Virus record (IMG/VR): IMGVR_UViG_3300030099_000598
Span: 1 to 23,055 of that record
Strand: one strand, 5' to 3'
DNA length: 23,055 nucleotides
Source of the DNA: a virus
The position numbers and the translations under genes are program-made. This document shows positions 1 through 7,834 of the stretch, piece by piece. Under the pieces are notes generated by a model. The model did no database searches, had not been told where the DNA came from, and was given only the letters and a program-made list of their open reading frames with translations. Numbering within the stretch: position 1 is the stretch's first letter; each line of letters opens with the position of its first letter.

Positions 1-951
1 CGGTAAAGGCGAACTAATCTGTTTAACTGGAGGAGTTGCCGAAACTGTTTGTAGTCGAGGAGCGGTTATCGTCTGCTGCATGTCCGGTCTTACCTGATCA
101 ATTGGAGCCTGACGCGCTAACTTTTGTGCTGTATCTGCGCCCGATAAATTTGCGCCCGGAACATTGGCCGGAGGTTGCACCGTGGTAGAACCTGCCGGAA
201 CTTGTGCCGGAGGCAATGCCTGATTAGCGGCTTGCGCGGCTGTCTGATTGAGAGCCGCTGCTTGAGAAGCCCTCATGGCGTCTGGCAAACCAGATTGTAT
301 GCCCGCTTTGAAACCACTGCCAAATGTGCCACCTTGCATTTTTGAACCAATACCGCCCGTAACACCTTTAAACAGTCCTGCGGTCAAGCCGCCTATCGCA
401 CCCATCTTGAGTGCATCTTTGAGACTACCGCCCTGTATAAGCGTACCAATACCGCTCCCTAAAGCTGAACCAGCAATTGCACCGAGGGGCGTGAAAGACA
501 AACCAATAGACAGCGCAATTGGCGCTACCTTCTTGATAACCTTAACAACTTTCTTAACGGCTTTTTTAAGGCCCCGAAACAGTTTTTTCAAAAAGAATTC
601 AGGCTGTCCTGTCACCGGGTTTAAAGAGTTAAGTTCGCTACCAACCACGTATTGCTCTGGATCAATGCCCATCGCACGCATTTGGTTAAACAAAGTCTCT
701 TTTAGACGAGGGTTCTCGTCAAACACAGCCATCGGAATAACTGTCTCGCCTTCGGCAGCATGGACCATGTAAGTGTCTTCGTAACGTCCGTACTCGGCCA
801 ATTTGTCAGCTACAGACTTTACGCCGCCTATGCCGCTTGGGGGAATGTAGCCCTCATTGTCGTCTGCCCAATCGCCTACAGTAGCTGTAAGAAACGTGGC
901 TAGACCGCCATCAGGGACTTCCATTGATTCTGGACGCACAAAATCGTTCAC
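1..951 (-). CDS. Putative ejection/membrane-active virion protein (C-terminus cut by window edge)
   Basis: The frame is open from a GTG at 951 to the window edge: 317 complete codons and no stop, so the gene is truncated here. The GTG is preceded by GGAG five to six bases upstream, and an in-frame TAA lies just before it, so no earlier start is possible. Residues 62-120 form a conserved-looking block (HAAEGETVIP, ELNSLNPVTGQPEFF). Residues 121-142 form a strongly cationic amphipathic helix (LKKLFRGLKKAVKKVVK), followed at 143-200 by a Gly-rich hydrophobic segment. After about residue 225 it becomes Ala/Gln/Pro-rich and probably disordered. From memory, the EFFLKKLF block followed by a poly-Lys helix recurs in uncharacterised structural proteins of marine phages. 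Its place after the tail hub and ADP-ribosyltransferase suggests an internal or ejected protein; this role is inference. Confidence 0.75.
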   Translation of the reverse strand, partial: MNDFVRPESMEVPDGGLATFLTATVGDWADDNEGYIPPSGIGGVKSVADKLAEYGRYEDTYMVHAAEGETVIPMAVFDENPRLKETLFNQMRAMGIDPEQYVVGSELNSLNPVTGQPEFFLKKLFRGLKKAVKKVVKVIKKVAPIALSIGLSFTPLGAIAGSALGSGIGTLIQGGSLKDALKMGAIGGLTAGLFKGVTGGIGSKMQGGTFGSGFKAGIQSGLPDAMRASQAAALNQTAAQAANQALPPAQVPAGSTTVQPPANVPGANLSGADTAQKLARQAPIDQVRPDMQQTITAPRLQTVSATPPVKQISSPLP

Positions 952-1013
952 AAAAAGACTCCGTTATTATGCTGCTTATTATTGCCCAAAGTGGGGTTGT
1001 TGTCACTCGTCAT
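948..1013 (-). CDS. 21-residue micro-ORF bridging two genes
   Basis: This ORF starts with ATG in an ATGA overlap with the stop of the 98-residue gene. It ends with TGA in a GTGA overlap with the GTG start of the next gene, so it exactly fills the only gap in this stretch. The product would be Asn-rich (MTSDNNPTLG...GVFL). The ribosome-binding site of the downstream gene lies inside its last codons. The stop/start geometry matches the coupled junctions elsewhere in the operon. The peptide is too short to recognise, and it may only carry ribosomes to the next start. Confidence 0.35.
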   Translation of the reverse strand: MTSDNNPTLGNNKQHNNGVFL

Positions 1014-1306
1014 ACTGTCACCGTTACTTGCCCAACCGCTGTCGTGGCAGAAGTACCCGCCAAGTAAGCTTGATTAACTAAGGTAATATGCAGCACGCCG
1101 TCAACTTGGAATACCGCACCTACTTCTAAACCTTGATTATTAGTTTGTAAATCCGTCAGCGTAAGGGTCGTGGCCCGTAAATCGCCGGGATTCTGCACTT
1201 GCTCAAGAAACACAGAAAAGGCCCTAACTACTTCCGCCGTATAGTTTTGACTGTAGTCCGCCGGGGCTTGTGGAAACAGAGGTCTTACTACTTTACGAGT
1301 GCTCAT
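1010..1306 (-). CDS. Conserved small phage protein, function unknown
   Basis: A 98-residue protein beginning MSTRKVVRPLFPQ. Its ATG overlaps the TGA of the preceding gene (ATGA), which argues for this start. The N-terminal half looks helical (NYTAEVVRAFSVFLEQV). The C-terminal half is beta-rich, with alternating hydrophobic residues ending in VGQVTVTV. There is no signal peptide, membrane segment or catalytic motif. It sits between the putative ADP-ribosyltransferase and the putative ejection protein, so it is probably a small virion or tail-assembly component. I recognise the type from marine phage structural operons but know no assigned function. Confidence 0.75.
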   Translation of the reverse strand: MSTRKVVRPLFPQAPADYSQNYTAEVVRAFSVFLEQVQNPGDLRATTLTLTDLQTNNQGLEVGAVFQVDGVLHITLVNQAYLAGTSATTAVGQVTVTV

Positions 1307-2481
1307 AACGTAACAATGCCTCCTTGCGCGTAAGATATGTTACTTTCCAACTCGCGTCGTGGATCGAACTGTGCGTTCACTGAACGCACTTTATCAGGAC
1401 CTAACGGTATAATTTGTGGTGCTACCCGGCCCATATCCGGCACGTTGTCCATCTCAAGGTAACCGTATCCTTTTTCTTTGGCCGCCCTTAAAATAGCGTC
1501 AATTTGTTCGGGTACATTTAACTCGTCAATATTTATATTAAGCTTTTCCGCCGCTTCCATACGCATTCGTGCGCCAAACGGCCCTGACCTGTCTTCTATT
1601 TTTAAACCCGGTCCTTTGACATACACCGGAATTACATTTGGTTGAGGAGGTGCTTCCAAATTAATAAAACGGTTAGCAAACTTGTTTGCTGTTTCTACGT
1701 CAGGCGTGAGATAAGGTCCAGCGTCATATTGTAGATTAGGGTCACGGTCTATTCCACTTATGTCAGGAAAATCAAACGTGTCCGAAGAAAATTTGTTGTC
1801 AGGCTCAAAGAAAGGTTTTTCTGTGCCGTGGTACAACACTCGATCTGTTTCAAACTTTAGCGCTTTGGCTCGTTCTAATCGGGGAAGCTCAGATATTTGC
1901 TGTATTTTGGCTGCATCCAAAGTATCTGTTCTTTGCTTTACATCTTTTGGAGATTCTTGCAAATCAATTTGACGACCTTCTCCTAGATCTTGCCTAGCTG
2001 GAGCGTCAGCCGGTTTATTCTTAATCTTCTGCTCTAATTTCAAAAGTTTTTCATCAATGTTGTTAGGCGTCATCATGGCTTTACGAGCCACTTTGCCAAA
2101 CTTAGGCACAAACGGAATGCCGCCAGATGCCGATAACACCGCAAGTTGACGCAGCGTGCTGGCTTTTTGAGCATCGCCCGCGTCTTCGGCAGCCAAAGCT
2201 TGACTAATTAAATTGTCTGCATCCATTAACGATTCTGTTTCAGCGATTACAGGAATCATGCCACGTGCAGTAGCGACAGGTTCGTCTTTAGCTACTTGTC
2301 CCATACCTTGCAAAAGGCCACGCGCATCTGCACCCATTGCCATCAAGCCTTGTATTACGTCTGTTCCGGTAGGCAAACCAAACGGACCACTGGTTGGTAT
2401 ACTCTCGGCAACATACTCCATTGTCGTGCCGGGTATCTCACTGAGTCCTTGAAAATATGCGCCAAGCTTAGAGTCAGCCAC
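1303..2481 (-). CDS. Putative virion ADP-ribosyltransferase-like protein
   Basis: A 392-residue protein starting at GTG. The junction is TAGTG, sharing one base with the preceding stop, with GGGAGG five bases upstream. The N-terminal 130 residues have hydrophobic stretches (GLPTGTDVIQGLMAMG), followed by a charged linker at about 140-210. The C-terminal part matches the layout of phage ADP-ribosyltransferases of the polyvalent-protein type. It has YHGT at 217-220, GPYLTPD at 255-261 where the family has a conserved G-x-Y/F-x-T strand, VIPVYVKG at 283-290, GYGYLEMDN at 338-346 with Glu343 as a candidate catalytic acid, and a closing KVRSVNAQFDP at 364-374. Such enzymes move ADP-ribose from NAD+ to host targets, as T4 Alt does after ejection. 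The tail GGIVTL is a common ending in phage virion proteins. Function rests on motif resemblance; activity is unproven. Confidence 0.6.
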   Translation of the reverse strand: MADSKLGAYFQGLSEIPGTTMEYVAESIPTSGPFGLPTGTDVIQGLMAMGADARGLLQGMGQVAKDEPVATARGMIPVIAETESLMDADNLISQALAAEDAGDAQKASTLRQLAVLSASGGIPFVPKFGKVARKAMMTPNNIDEKLLKLEQKIKNKPADAPARQDLGEGRQIDLQESPKDVKQRTDTLDAAKIQQISELPRLERAKALKFETDRVLYHGTEKPFFEPDNKFSSDTFDFPDISGIDRDPNLQYDAGPYLTPDVETANKFANRFINLEAPPQPNVIPVYVKGPGLKIEDRSGPFGARMRMEAAEKLNINIDELNVPEQIDAILRAAKEKGYGYLEMDNVPDMGRVAPQIIPLGPDKVRSVNAQFDPRRELESNISYAQGGIVTL

Positions 2482-4403
2482 TAGCGCCTCCCGTCAGGGC
2501 GCACGTCAACCCGTGGTGTGCCTAGCCGCCACTGTATGTCCGCCGTATTGGAGTCTATTTTTAGCGCAAACGATCTGCCGCGCAGTCGGATATACGTTTC
2601 CTCGGTAAATTGTTCCACGGGCGTTGTGGCGGTCTGCGTGACAGCCGAGGCTTTGTTTTGCAAATAGTTGCCACCGGGATAGTTGCGTGTTTGCAAGGTC
2701 ATGTTGAGGCTTGCAGCCGCATCGGTAGACGCATCAAATGTTACGTCGGGTATTAATCGCGTCAAAAACACAAAGTCATTGCCTTCGCCAATGCTTAGCT
2801 GACTGCTTTCTATAAAACTTGTAATCGGTGAAGCCGGTGACGTGCTGCCATCATTAAGACCAAACTCTTGGTTGTACAGATAGCCGTCAGTACCTGCTGC
2901 CATCGGATAATCGTTAACTCCGCGATCTAACCAAAAAGTACGCACCAAACTACCGTAAGACCAGACTTTTTCTTCGTAATTATAAATCACGTACTTGTCA
3001 ATCTCGGTAGAGTCACTGGACGGGTAAAACCACCAGATCTCACCAAACGAGCTGTTTAGAGCAGCAGTAACCAGTTCTTTTTGTTCTAAGTTAAAATCGT
3101 TAAAAATGTAAGAGCGCACGGTACAAGGCAACTTTTGAACCTGTCCGGTATAGATGTAGAACTCTTCAACGCCCATCCAAAACACCATGTCGTCTACAGC
3201 TTTGGCAGCGATGGGTCCGGCAATGGTAATGTTTTCGGATATTTGATCAATACCAAAAGTAAACGGAGGTCCAAGAAACTGCATGGCGTGTAAAGACACA
3301 TCGGTAAACACTAATATCTGTTGTCTTGTTTCTACTGCACAGACAATTTCTGAACCTACGCCAACTCTTAAATCACCAGCGGTGTTTTCTACGGTAGCGG
3401 TCCACGTAGTCAAAGACTCCTGACTGCTAAAGCGAATTAGCAAAGGATCTTGTACACCGGGATTAGTCTCCGAATCGCAACCAAACACAATTACGTGACG
3501 ATCTCTGTCGCTTACCAGAACTTGTTTGGCAACTGTAGGAGTAGTGGCGTCTGTGCCTAGTGTAGATAAGGCAACAGCTCGATCAGTACCCAGAGTGTTA
3601 GCACTGACATCCCAATAAAATATATTCCCATCACGCACGTTAAAAATAAGATCTTCACCAAAGTTGTCATGCGTGTATACCCGTAGTTCATTAGTGGTCG
3701 TAGAAGTAATTCCTGAACCCCAAGTAGAACGTCCCCAAGTACCTGCACCCCAACCTGTGCCCGCTACTGCCAGCGTTAACCCTGTGTTGATTTGATACGC
3801 GCCAACCACAGAAGCACCACCGTTACCCGTGTCAGCACTGTCAGCTAAAACGAGAGTCGGACTCAGTTGACCGTCTACAGTTATACTTTGTATCGAAGTT
3901 CCCGCAGTACGGGCTTGTATCTTGTAGTTGCTGTCATCAACTATTTCGGTAATCTGGTATTCTTGATTTAGTACAGCAGCAGTAATATTTCCGCCCAGAG
4001 AAACAGCACCGCTAAAAGTAACAAAATCGTTAATAACCGCTCCATGTGCAGCATCCGTAACAGTAAGCACCGCTGACCCGTTGACAGCGGTAAAAGTGAC
4101 ATCACCGGCAGCAGTGGTTACACGCAAGGGCGTAATGTCGTAATACTGGCCGCCTTCGTTGACATAATATTTTTCGGAAGTACCTACACCCGTAAGCTGT
4201 GTGCCACCCAACGTAACCCACGTATGGAGGGCGCGGCACACGCCTAAAAAGCTGTAGACAGAAGTTTTAACCCATCCGCCTATTTTTTCAGGCAAACCAA
4301 AACGAAACCGTACTTTATCCGAGTCAAACCACCCGCCTTCATTAGTATACGACGTAGTTTCCCTGTTTACTCCCGGTCTAAATTGTAACTTCGTTAACGG
4401 CAT
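2481..4403 (-). CDS. Tail hub / packaged-DNA stabilisation protein (P22 gp10-like)
   Basis: A 640-residue protein with the N-terminus KLQFRPGVNRETTSY then EGGWFDSDKVRFRFG, which I recognise from short-tailed phage proteins annotated as stabilisation or tail-hub proteins related to P22 gp10. Beta-propeller-like strands recur at residues 290-515 (DRDRHVIVFG, DDMVFWMGVEEFYIY, EIWWFYPSSD). An Ig-like beta-rich insert occupies about residues 92-190 (VTFTAVNGSAVLTVTDAAHG). A short Trp-Gly repeat (GWGAGTWGRSTWG) follows at 217-229. In P22, gp10 seals the portal/gp4 channel. Here it lies next to the tail-tip genes rather than beside the connectors. The ATG follows the preceding stop directly, and the last codons of that gene supply GGGGAG. 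Confidence 0.65.
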   Translation of the reverse strand: MPLTKLQFRPGVNRETTSYTNEGGWFDSDKVRFRFGLPEKIGGWVKTSVYSFLGVCRALHTWVTLGGTQLTGVGTSEKYYVNEGGQYYDITPLRVTTAAGDVTFTAVNGSAVLTVTDAAHGAVINDFVTFSGAVSLGGNITAAVLNQEYQITEIVDDSNYKIQARTAGTSIQSITVDGQLSPTLVLADSADTGNGGASVVGAYQINTGLTLAVAGTGWGAGTWGRSTWGSGITSTTTNELRVYTHDNFGEDLIFNVRDGNIFYWDVSANTLGTDRAVALSTLGTDATTPTVAKQVLVSDRDRHVIVFGCDSETNPGVQDPLLIRFSSQESLTTWTATVENTAGDLRVGVGSEIVCAVETRQQILVFTDVSLHAMQFLGPPFTFGIDQISENITIAGPIAAKAVDDMVFWMGVEEFYIYTGQVQKLPCTVRSYIFNDFNLEQKELVTAALNSSFGEIWWFYPSSDSTEIDKYVIYNYEEKVWSYGSLVRTFWLDRGVNDYPMAAGTDGYLYNQEFGLNDGSTSPASPITSFIESSQLSIGEGNDFVFLTRLIPDVTFDASTDAAASLNMTLQTRNYPGGNYLQNKASAVTQTATTPVEQFTEETYIRLRGRSFALKIDSNTADIQWRLGTPRVDVRPDGRR

Positions 4404-4892
4404 TTACTCCCCGCCTAGTCCAAAGATTAAAGCTACCGCGCCAAAAATAAAAATAACCGCCCCTATAATCCACGCAAACATTACTGCTAAATCGTGTATT
4501 AAAATATCTTCTGCTTTTTCTGCGGCGGCTTTTTGTTTTCTTTTAACTTCCCGTTTCTTTTCTATTTTTACCGCTTCTTTTTTAATCTTGACCCAACGAT
4601 GCGTTTGACCTTTGCGGGAGTAATAGTCCCCCACTTTTTTCATCATTTTTTCGATGCGTTCTTCTTGCTGATCAATGGTAATCGCTTCTTCCAACGCAGA
4701 ACCTACCATCAAGTCATCAGTACCTGCTTGACGAGCTTTTTGTATATGCTCCTCAACTTTTTTCTTGGCCGTGAAGAAGCGCCCAACTTCACCGGCCATG
4801 TCCTCAACTTCTTTTTTCTTGGCGATAGCGTTTTGCACAACGACAAATGCGCTGTCCAAAGCCTTAATTGCTAGGATAGCCTCGCCAATCAT
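4404..4892 (-). CDS. Coiled-coil protein with C-terminal membrane segment
   Basis: A 162-residue protein with the N-terminus MIGEAILAIKALDSAFVVV. Residues 24-125 are rich in Lys and Glu and predict as long helices or a coiled coil. A strongly hydrophobic segment covers about residues 133-158 (LAVMFAWIIGAVIFIFGAV) and ends in GLGGE. I have seen the same N-terminal pattern in marine phage structural operons, always unassigned. A tail-anchored coiled coil next to the tail hub could be an ejected membrane-channel component or a lysis-related protein. It does not look like a typical holin because the membrane segment is single and C-terminal. Function is inference. Confidence 0.75.
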   Translation of the reverse strand: MIGEAILAIKALDSAFVVVQNAIAKKKEVEDMAGEVGRFFTAKKKVEEHIQKARQAGTDDLMVGSALEEAITIDQQEERIEKMMKKVGDYYSRKGQTHRWVKIKKEAVKIEKKREVKRKQKAAAEKAEDILIHDLAVMFAWIIGAVIFIFGAVALIFGLGGE

Positions 4893-4905
4893 TTAAAGTC
4901 GTTAC

Positions 4906-5268
4906 CTACAACGCTTTAATACGATCTATTTCGGCTTGGACTGCATCGGTAAAAGTAGAACTGTATGTGGCGTTAGCGGCATAGCGTACCTTATCCGCCT
5001 CAAGCATTCCTGCTGCGGGGTCTACCCATCCGCTGACATCGCCCCAAGAGCTGCCGTCATAGGTGTGCTTACCACCGACCCATCCATCTGGAGCAGTTAC
5101 GCCCGTATGAAGAGTTGCGTTGCTGGCGTTAAGGTCACCGATGTCAAAATCGTTGCCGCCATTGTTACGCACAGTGGCATTAGGTGTAGCTGAAAGATTG
5201 ACTTGAACGCTGTCGTCAAATACATAAACGCTTACGTTGCCGTCATTTCTTGTAATAGTCTGGCTCAT
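4906..5268 (-). CDS. Small protein downstream of the adhesins; possible fibre accessory
   Basis: I place the start at the ATG at 5268 (MSQTITRND, 120 residues) rather than the in-frame ATG at 5283. The later ATG has GGAG nine bases upstream and lies one base after the stop of the preceding adhesin. The earlier one would overlap that gene and has no visible ribosome-binding site. The protein is beta-rich with a WVGGKHTYDGSSWGDVSGW segment and ends in a helix (DAVQAEIDRIKAL). A small protein ending in such a helix right after tail-fibre genes recalls fibre-assembly chaperones, but I see no specific family signature. Confidence 0.7.
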   Translation of the reverse strand: MSQTITRNDGNVSVYVFDDSVQVNLSATPNATVRNNGGNDFDIGDLNASNATLHTGVTAPDGWVGGKHTYDGSSWGDVSGWVDPAAGMLEADKVRYAANATYSSTFTDAVQAEIDRIKAL

Positions 5269-5269
5269 G

Positions 5270-7834
5270 CTATGAGTCTCCATTTAGTAATAATGATGTT
5301 GTTGAAATTGCTAATCCTGCATTGACGCTAGGGTCACCTGCTGAACTTGAAAAGCCACCAGAAGTGGTGACGTAATATTTGGTTCCTACTGTCAGGGGTA
5401 GATCACCCGCAGTTGTCACTGCACTTTCAGCCGCAGAGTCTCCCGCATTAGCAAAAAGAATTAACCCCTTATCCGCATTGGCATCATACGCTGGAGTGCC
5501 TAGTCCGTAACCAAAAGCTGCATCTAACAAAAGAGTTGAAGCTGAAGACCAAGAAATAGATGTCCCCGAAACGGTTCCGATATATCCGTAATAGTTGGTG
5601 GCTCGACCAAAAGCCACAATAGTCTGGTCGGTAGAGTCGTAATAGTTCGCTGTAAAGTCAGGGTTAATACTTGCGTCAACTACTACTTGGGTTCCAAACG
5701 AAACAGATGTTCCTGAAATGGTAGCTACTTGTGAACCCATACCCCCCGCACCGATTCTGTAGGTTACAACTACTTTTTGTGCGTTTGAATCGTAAGAACC
5801 CCAACCCACTGATAAGGATTGAGTAGTTGTTGCAGAGGTGGCAGAACCCCAACTGACACTTGTTCCTGAAATTGTACCCACATAACCCTCAGCAACCGTT
5901 CCGCTTGTTCTGGGCCTAAAGAACAAATGCTTTTGTGCATTTGCATCGTACGTCAAACCGCCAATCATTTGATAACCCCAAGAACCATCAACTAATACTC
6001 TAGTGCCAAAGCTGATTGAAGTGCCTGACACGGTTCCTACAATGCTGTAGTTATACGCTGTACTATTATCCTTCCATATAATTAAAACCTTTCCTGCATT
6101 GATGTCAAAATCAATACCAATATAAAAATCATTAACCGTACTGTCGGCGACAACAGGAGTACCCCACGAAATAGAAGTTCCTGATACTGTCCCTACCGCA
6201 ACTGTTAAATATCCGCTATTTGCTCCGTCTGAATAAGCTACAACGACACGTTGATTAGTGCTGTCGTAAGTTACTTGACTCATACGTGCATTACCTCCAC
6301 TGTATTGAACGGCAGAGCCGTAGCTTACCGAGGTTCCACTAATTGTAGCGACAATACCGTAACCTGCACCTGAACCTGCACCGTCATAAACGACAACAAC
6401 CTTATTGTTTGTAGAGTCATACACCGAGTCAGCCGCATAAACATCAGCCAAGTTACTTGCCGAATACTGAACAGCAGTTCCCGCAGAAACGCCAGTACCA
6501 CTTGATACGCCTGTCACCGTACCACCCTGCACGATTATGCTACCCGCAGCACTGGCTGATATTGCAGAGTCGGCTACGCCTACGAAATTAGTAGCGTCAA
6601 GATTGGTTCCTTCATAAGAACTTTGATAAGCAATGGCGTAGCATTTAGGAGCAACATCATTAGCCGTGGCGATTACTGTTACTTTTTGATCTTCATCATA
6701 CGCTGCACCAATGTAATCTAAATAATCACTAGACCAATCAGTGGTTGTTGCGTTAAGTGTTGGGGTCGTTCCGCTAATGGTGACATCTCTAGCTTTTCCT
6801 GCCGAACCTGTACTCCACATAATTACATGACTTGCTGATGCTGCGTTGTAAACAGCTTTGATGTAACCTTCGCTACTCCCCGTATTATTAACTTGCGATC
6901 CGCTTGATAAAGTCGTACCCGACAAAGAAAGTACCGCTACTTTTCCTGTATTAGCGGTTGAATCATTAAAGTATTGCAGGGTTTTATCTTGTACAGGATC
7001 ATACGAAACATCAGCGCTTCCATTACAAGGGCCGATACTTAAATAAGTTCCATAAGACCAATTTGTTCCAGAGATAGTCACAGGTACAGAAAACAAAGTA
7101 TTTGCCGATGTTTGTATGGTCGTAATTATTTTTTGAGCAGTTGAGTCATAGGTTATGCCTAAAGGATAGTAATAACTGCCAAAACTAGCAGGACTTCCAG
7201 AACTGAAACCTGTGCCTGAAATGGTATGTACCGTTCCATAAGCACCAACATTGTAGCTATCGTAATAAGCGGTAAAAACCTTACCTGCGTTAGCATCATA
7301 CACAGCTTCAATGTAACTTGCTTTATATGGGTTTCCTCCGTCTATACGACTTGACGTTCCATAAGAAACACTGGTTCCACTAATTGTAGCGACTTTTGCC
7401 TCACCTTGACCGCCAGAGTTTGAATAAGCGACAAAAACTTTATTATTACTAGAATCAAAACAACAAGAAGTCCAAGTTGTAGCGGAGCCTTCAAACACAA
7501 CCGGGGTTCCTACGGATAAAGTAGTACCAGAAACCGTACAAACAACCCCTGTTCCGTAATTAGAATTTCCAGCATCTGCGTAAGCAATAAATATTTTATC
7601 GTTAGCCGTGTCATAGCAAACCGATGCGTAATAACCCTTACCAGTAGAAGCCCCTCCACTAAAATCTATTGCTGAACCTACTGCTATAGGGAGAGTCGTT
7701 GCCCCTACTTCAGCAACCGTCCCATCACTGTTCAGTATCACAGGCTTCTTGGTGGCTATACCGCTACCACTGTCAGTAAAGGTCAGTTGTTTTGCTGCCG
7801 CTCCTGCGGGGAGTAAATCAGATAAATTGCTCAC
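5270..7834 (-). CDS. Adhesin paralogue 3: two seven-repeat beta-propeller arrays
   Basis: An 854-residue protein starting at GTG, which overlaps the stop of the preceding paralogue (GTGA). Residues 1-45 form the module shared by all three adhesins (NLSDLLPAG, KKPVILNSDGTVAEVG). The first array spans about 52-402, with seven Tyr/Phe-Asp-type turns near 74, 125, 178, 229, 277, 328 and 378, separated by (V/I)SGTxxSxG strands. Next comes half of the shared C-terminal module (GTNLDATNFVGVADSAIS, 408-446). A second seven-repeat array spans about 452-803, with turns near 472, 522, 575, 628, 680, 731 and 782. The other half of the C-module (LTVGTKYYV, SAGDPSVNAG) ends the protein. Two seven-bladed propellers, one nested inside the C-module, is the simplest reading. 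Probable role: receptor binding at the tail. Confidence 0.75.
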   Translation of the reverse strand: MSNLSDLLPAGAAAKQLTFTDSGSGIATKKPVILNSDGTVAEVGATTLPIAVGSAIDFSGGASTGKGYYASVCYDTANDKIFIAYADAGNSNYGTGVVCTVSGTTLSVGTPVVFEGSATTWTSCCFDSSNNKVFVAYSNSGGQGEAKVATISGTSVSYGTSSRIDGGNPYKASYIEAVYDANAGKVFTAYYDSYNVGAYGTVHTISGTGFSSGSPASFGSYYYPLGITYDSTAQKIITTIQTSANTLFSVPVTISGTNWSYGTYLSIGPCNGSADVSYDPVQDKTLQYFNDSTANTGKVAVLSLSGTTLSSGSQVNNTGSSEGYIKAVYNAASASHVIMWSTGSAGKARDVTISGTTPTLNATTTDWSSDYLDYIGAAYDEDQKVTVIATANDVAPKCYAIAYQSSYEGTNLDATNFVGVADSAISASAAGSIIVQGGTVTGVSSGTGVSAGTAVQYSASNLADVYAADSVYDSTNNKVVVVYDGAGSGAGYGIVATISGTSVSYGSAVQYSGGNARMSQVTYDSTNQRVVVAYSDGANSGYLTVAVGTVSGTSISWGTPVVADSTVNDFYIGIDFDINAGKVLIIWKDNSTAYNYSIVGTVSGTSISFGTRVLVDGSWGYQMIGGLTYDANAQKHLFFRPRTSGTVAEGYVGTISGTSVSWGSATSATTTQSLSVGWGSYDSNAQKVVVTYRIGAGGMGSQVATISGTSVSFGTQVVVDASINPDFTANYYDSTDQTIVAFGRATNYYGYIGTVSGTSISWSSASTLLLDAAFGYGLGTPAYDANADKGLILFANAGDSAAESAVTTAGDLPLTVGTKYYVTTSGGFSSSAGDPSVNAGLAISTTSLLLNGDS
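5426..6481 (-). repeat. Second seven-repeat array of adhesin 3
   Basis: Seven roughly 50-codon units coding YDx(S/N)xxKVxVxY ... GTVSGTSxSxGT. These units are more uniform than those of the first array in the same gene (for example YDSTNNKVVVVY, YDSTNQRVVVAY and YDSNAQKVVVTY), which suggests younger duplication or homogenisation. Confidence 0.7.
6629..7681 (-). repeat. First seven-repeat array of adhesin 3
   Basis: Seven roughly 50-codon units with the pattern aromatic-Asp turn, beta strand, (V/I)SGT, beta strand. The fifth to seventh units have drifted from the consensus (YDPVQDKTLQYF, YNAASASHVIMW, YDEDQKVTVIAT). Confidence 0.7.
7551..7577. repeat. 27-bp perfect direct repeat, copy in adhesin 3
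   Basis: Identical over 27 bases to 11,365-11,391 in adhesin 1. Both copies encode the end of the first repeat of the first array (DAGNSNYGT). This supports a shared origin or recent exchange between the two genes. Confidence 0.85.

Noticed and set aside
275-772. Plus-strand open frame of 165 codons
   Set aside because: It is antisense to the open minus-strand gene 1-951, Pro/Leu-rich and low-complexity, with no ribosome-binding site in context. It is a shadow frame.
3557-3748. Minus-strand 63-codon frame with a hydrophobic stretch
   Set aside because: It lies wholly inside the tail-hub gene in another frame. The hydrophobicity is a by-product of Thr/Asp-rich codons read off-frame.
4533-4874. 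Plus-strand open frame of 113 codons, Phe-rich
   Set aside because: The Phe-rich product is the antisense image of the Lys/Glu coiled coil on the minus strand and has no support as a gene.
5270-7834. Adhesin 3 as a simple end-to-end fusion of two adhesin genes
   Set aside because: The second array lacks its own N-terminal module, and the C-module is present once but split around the array. An insertion explains this better.
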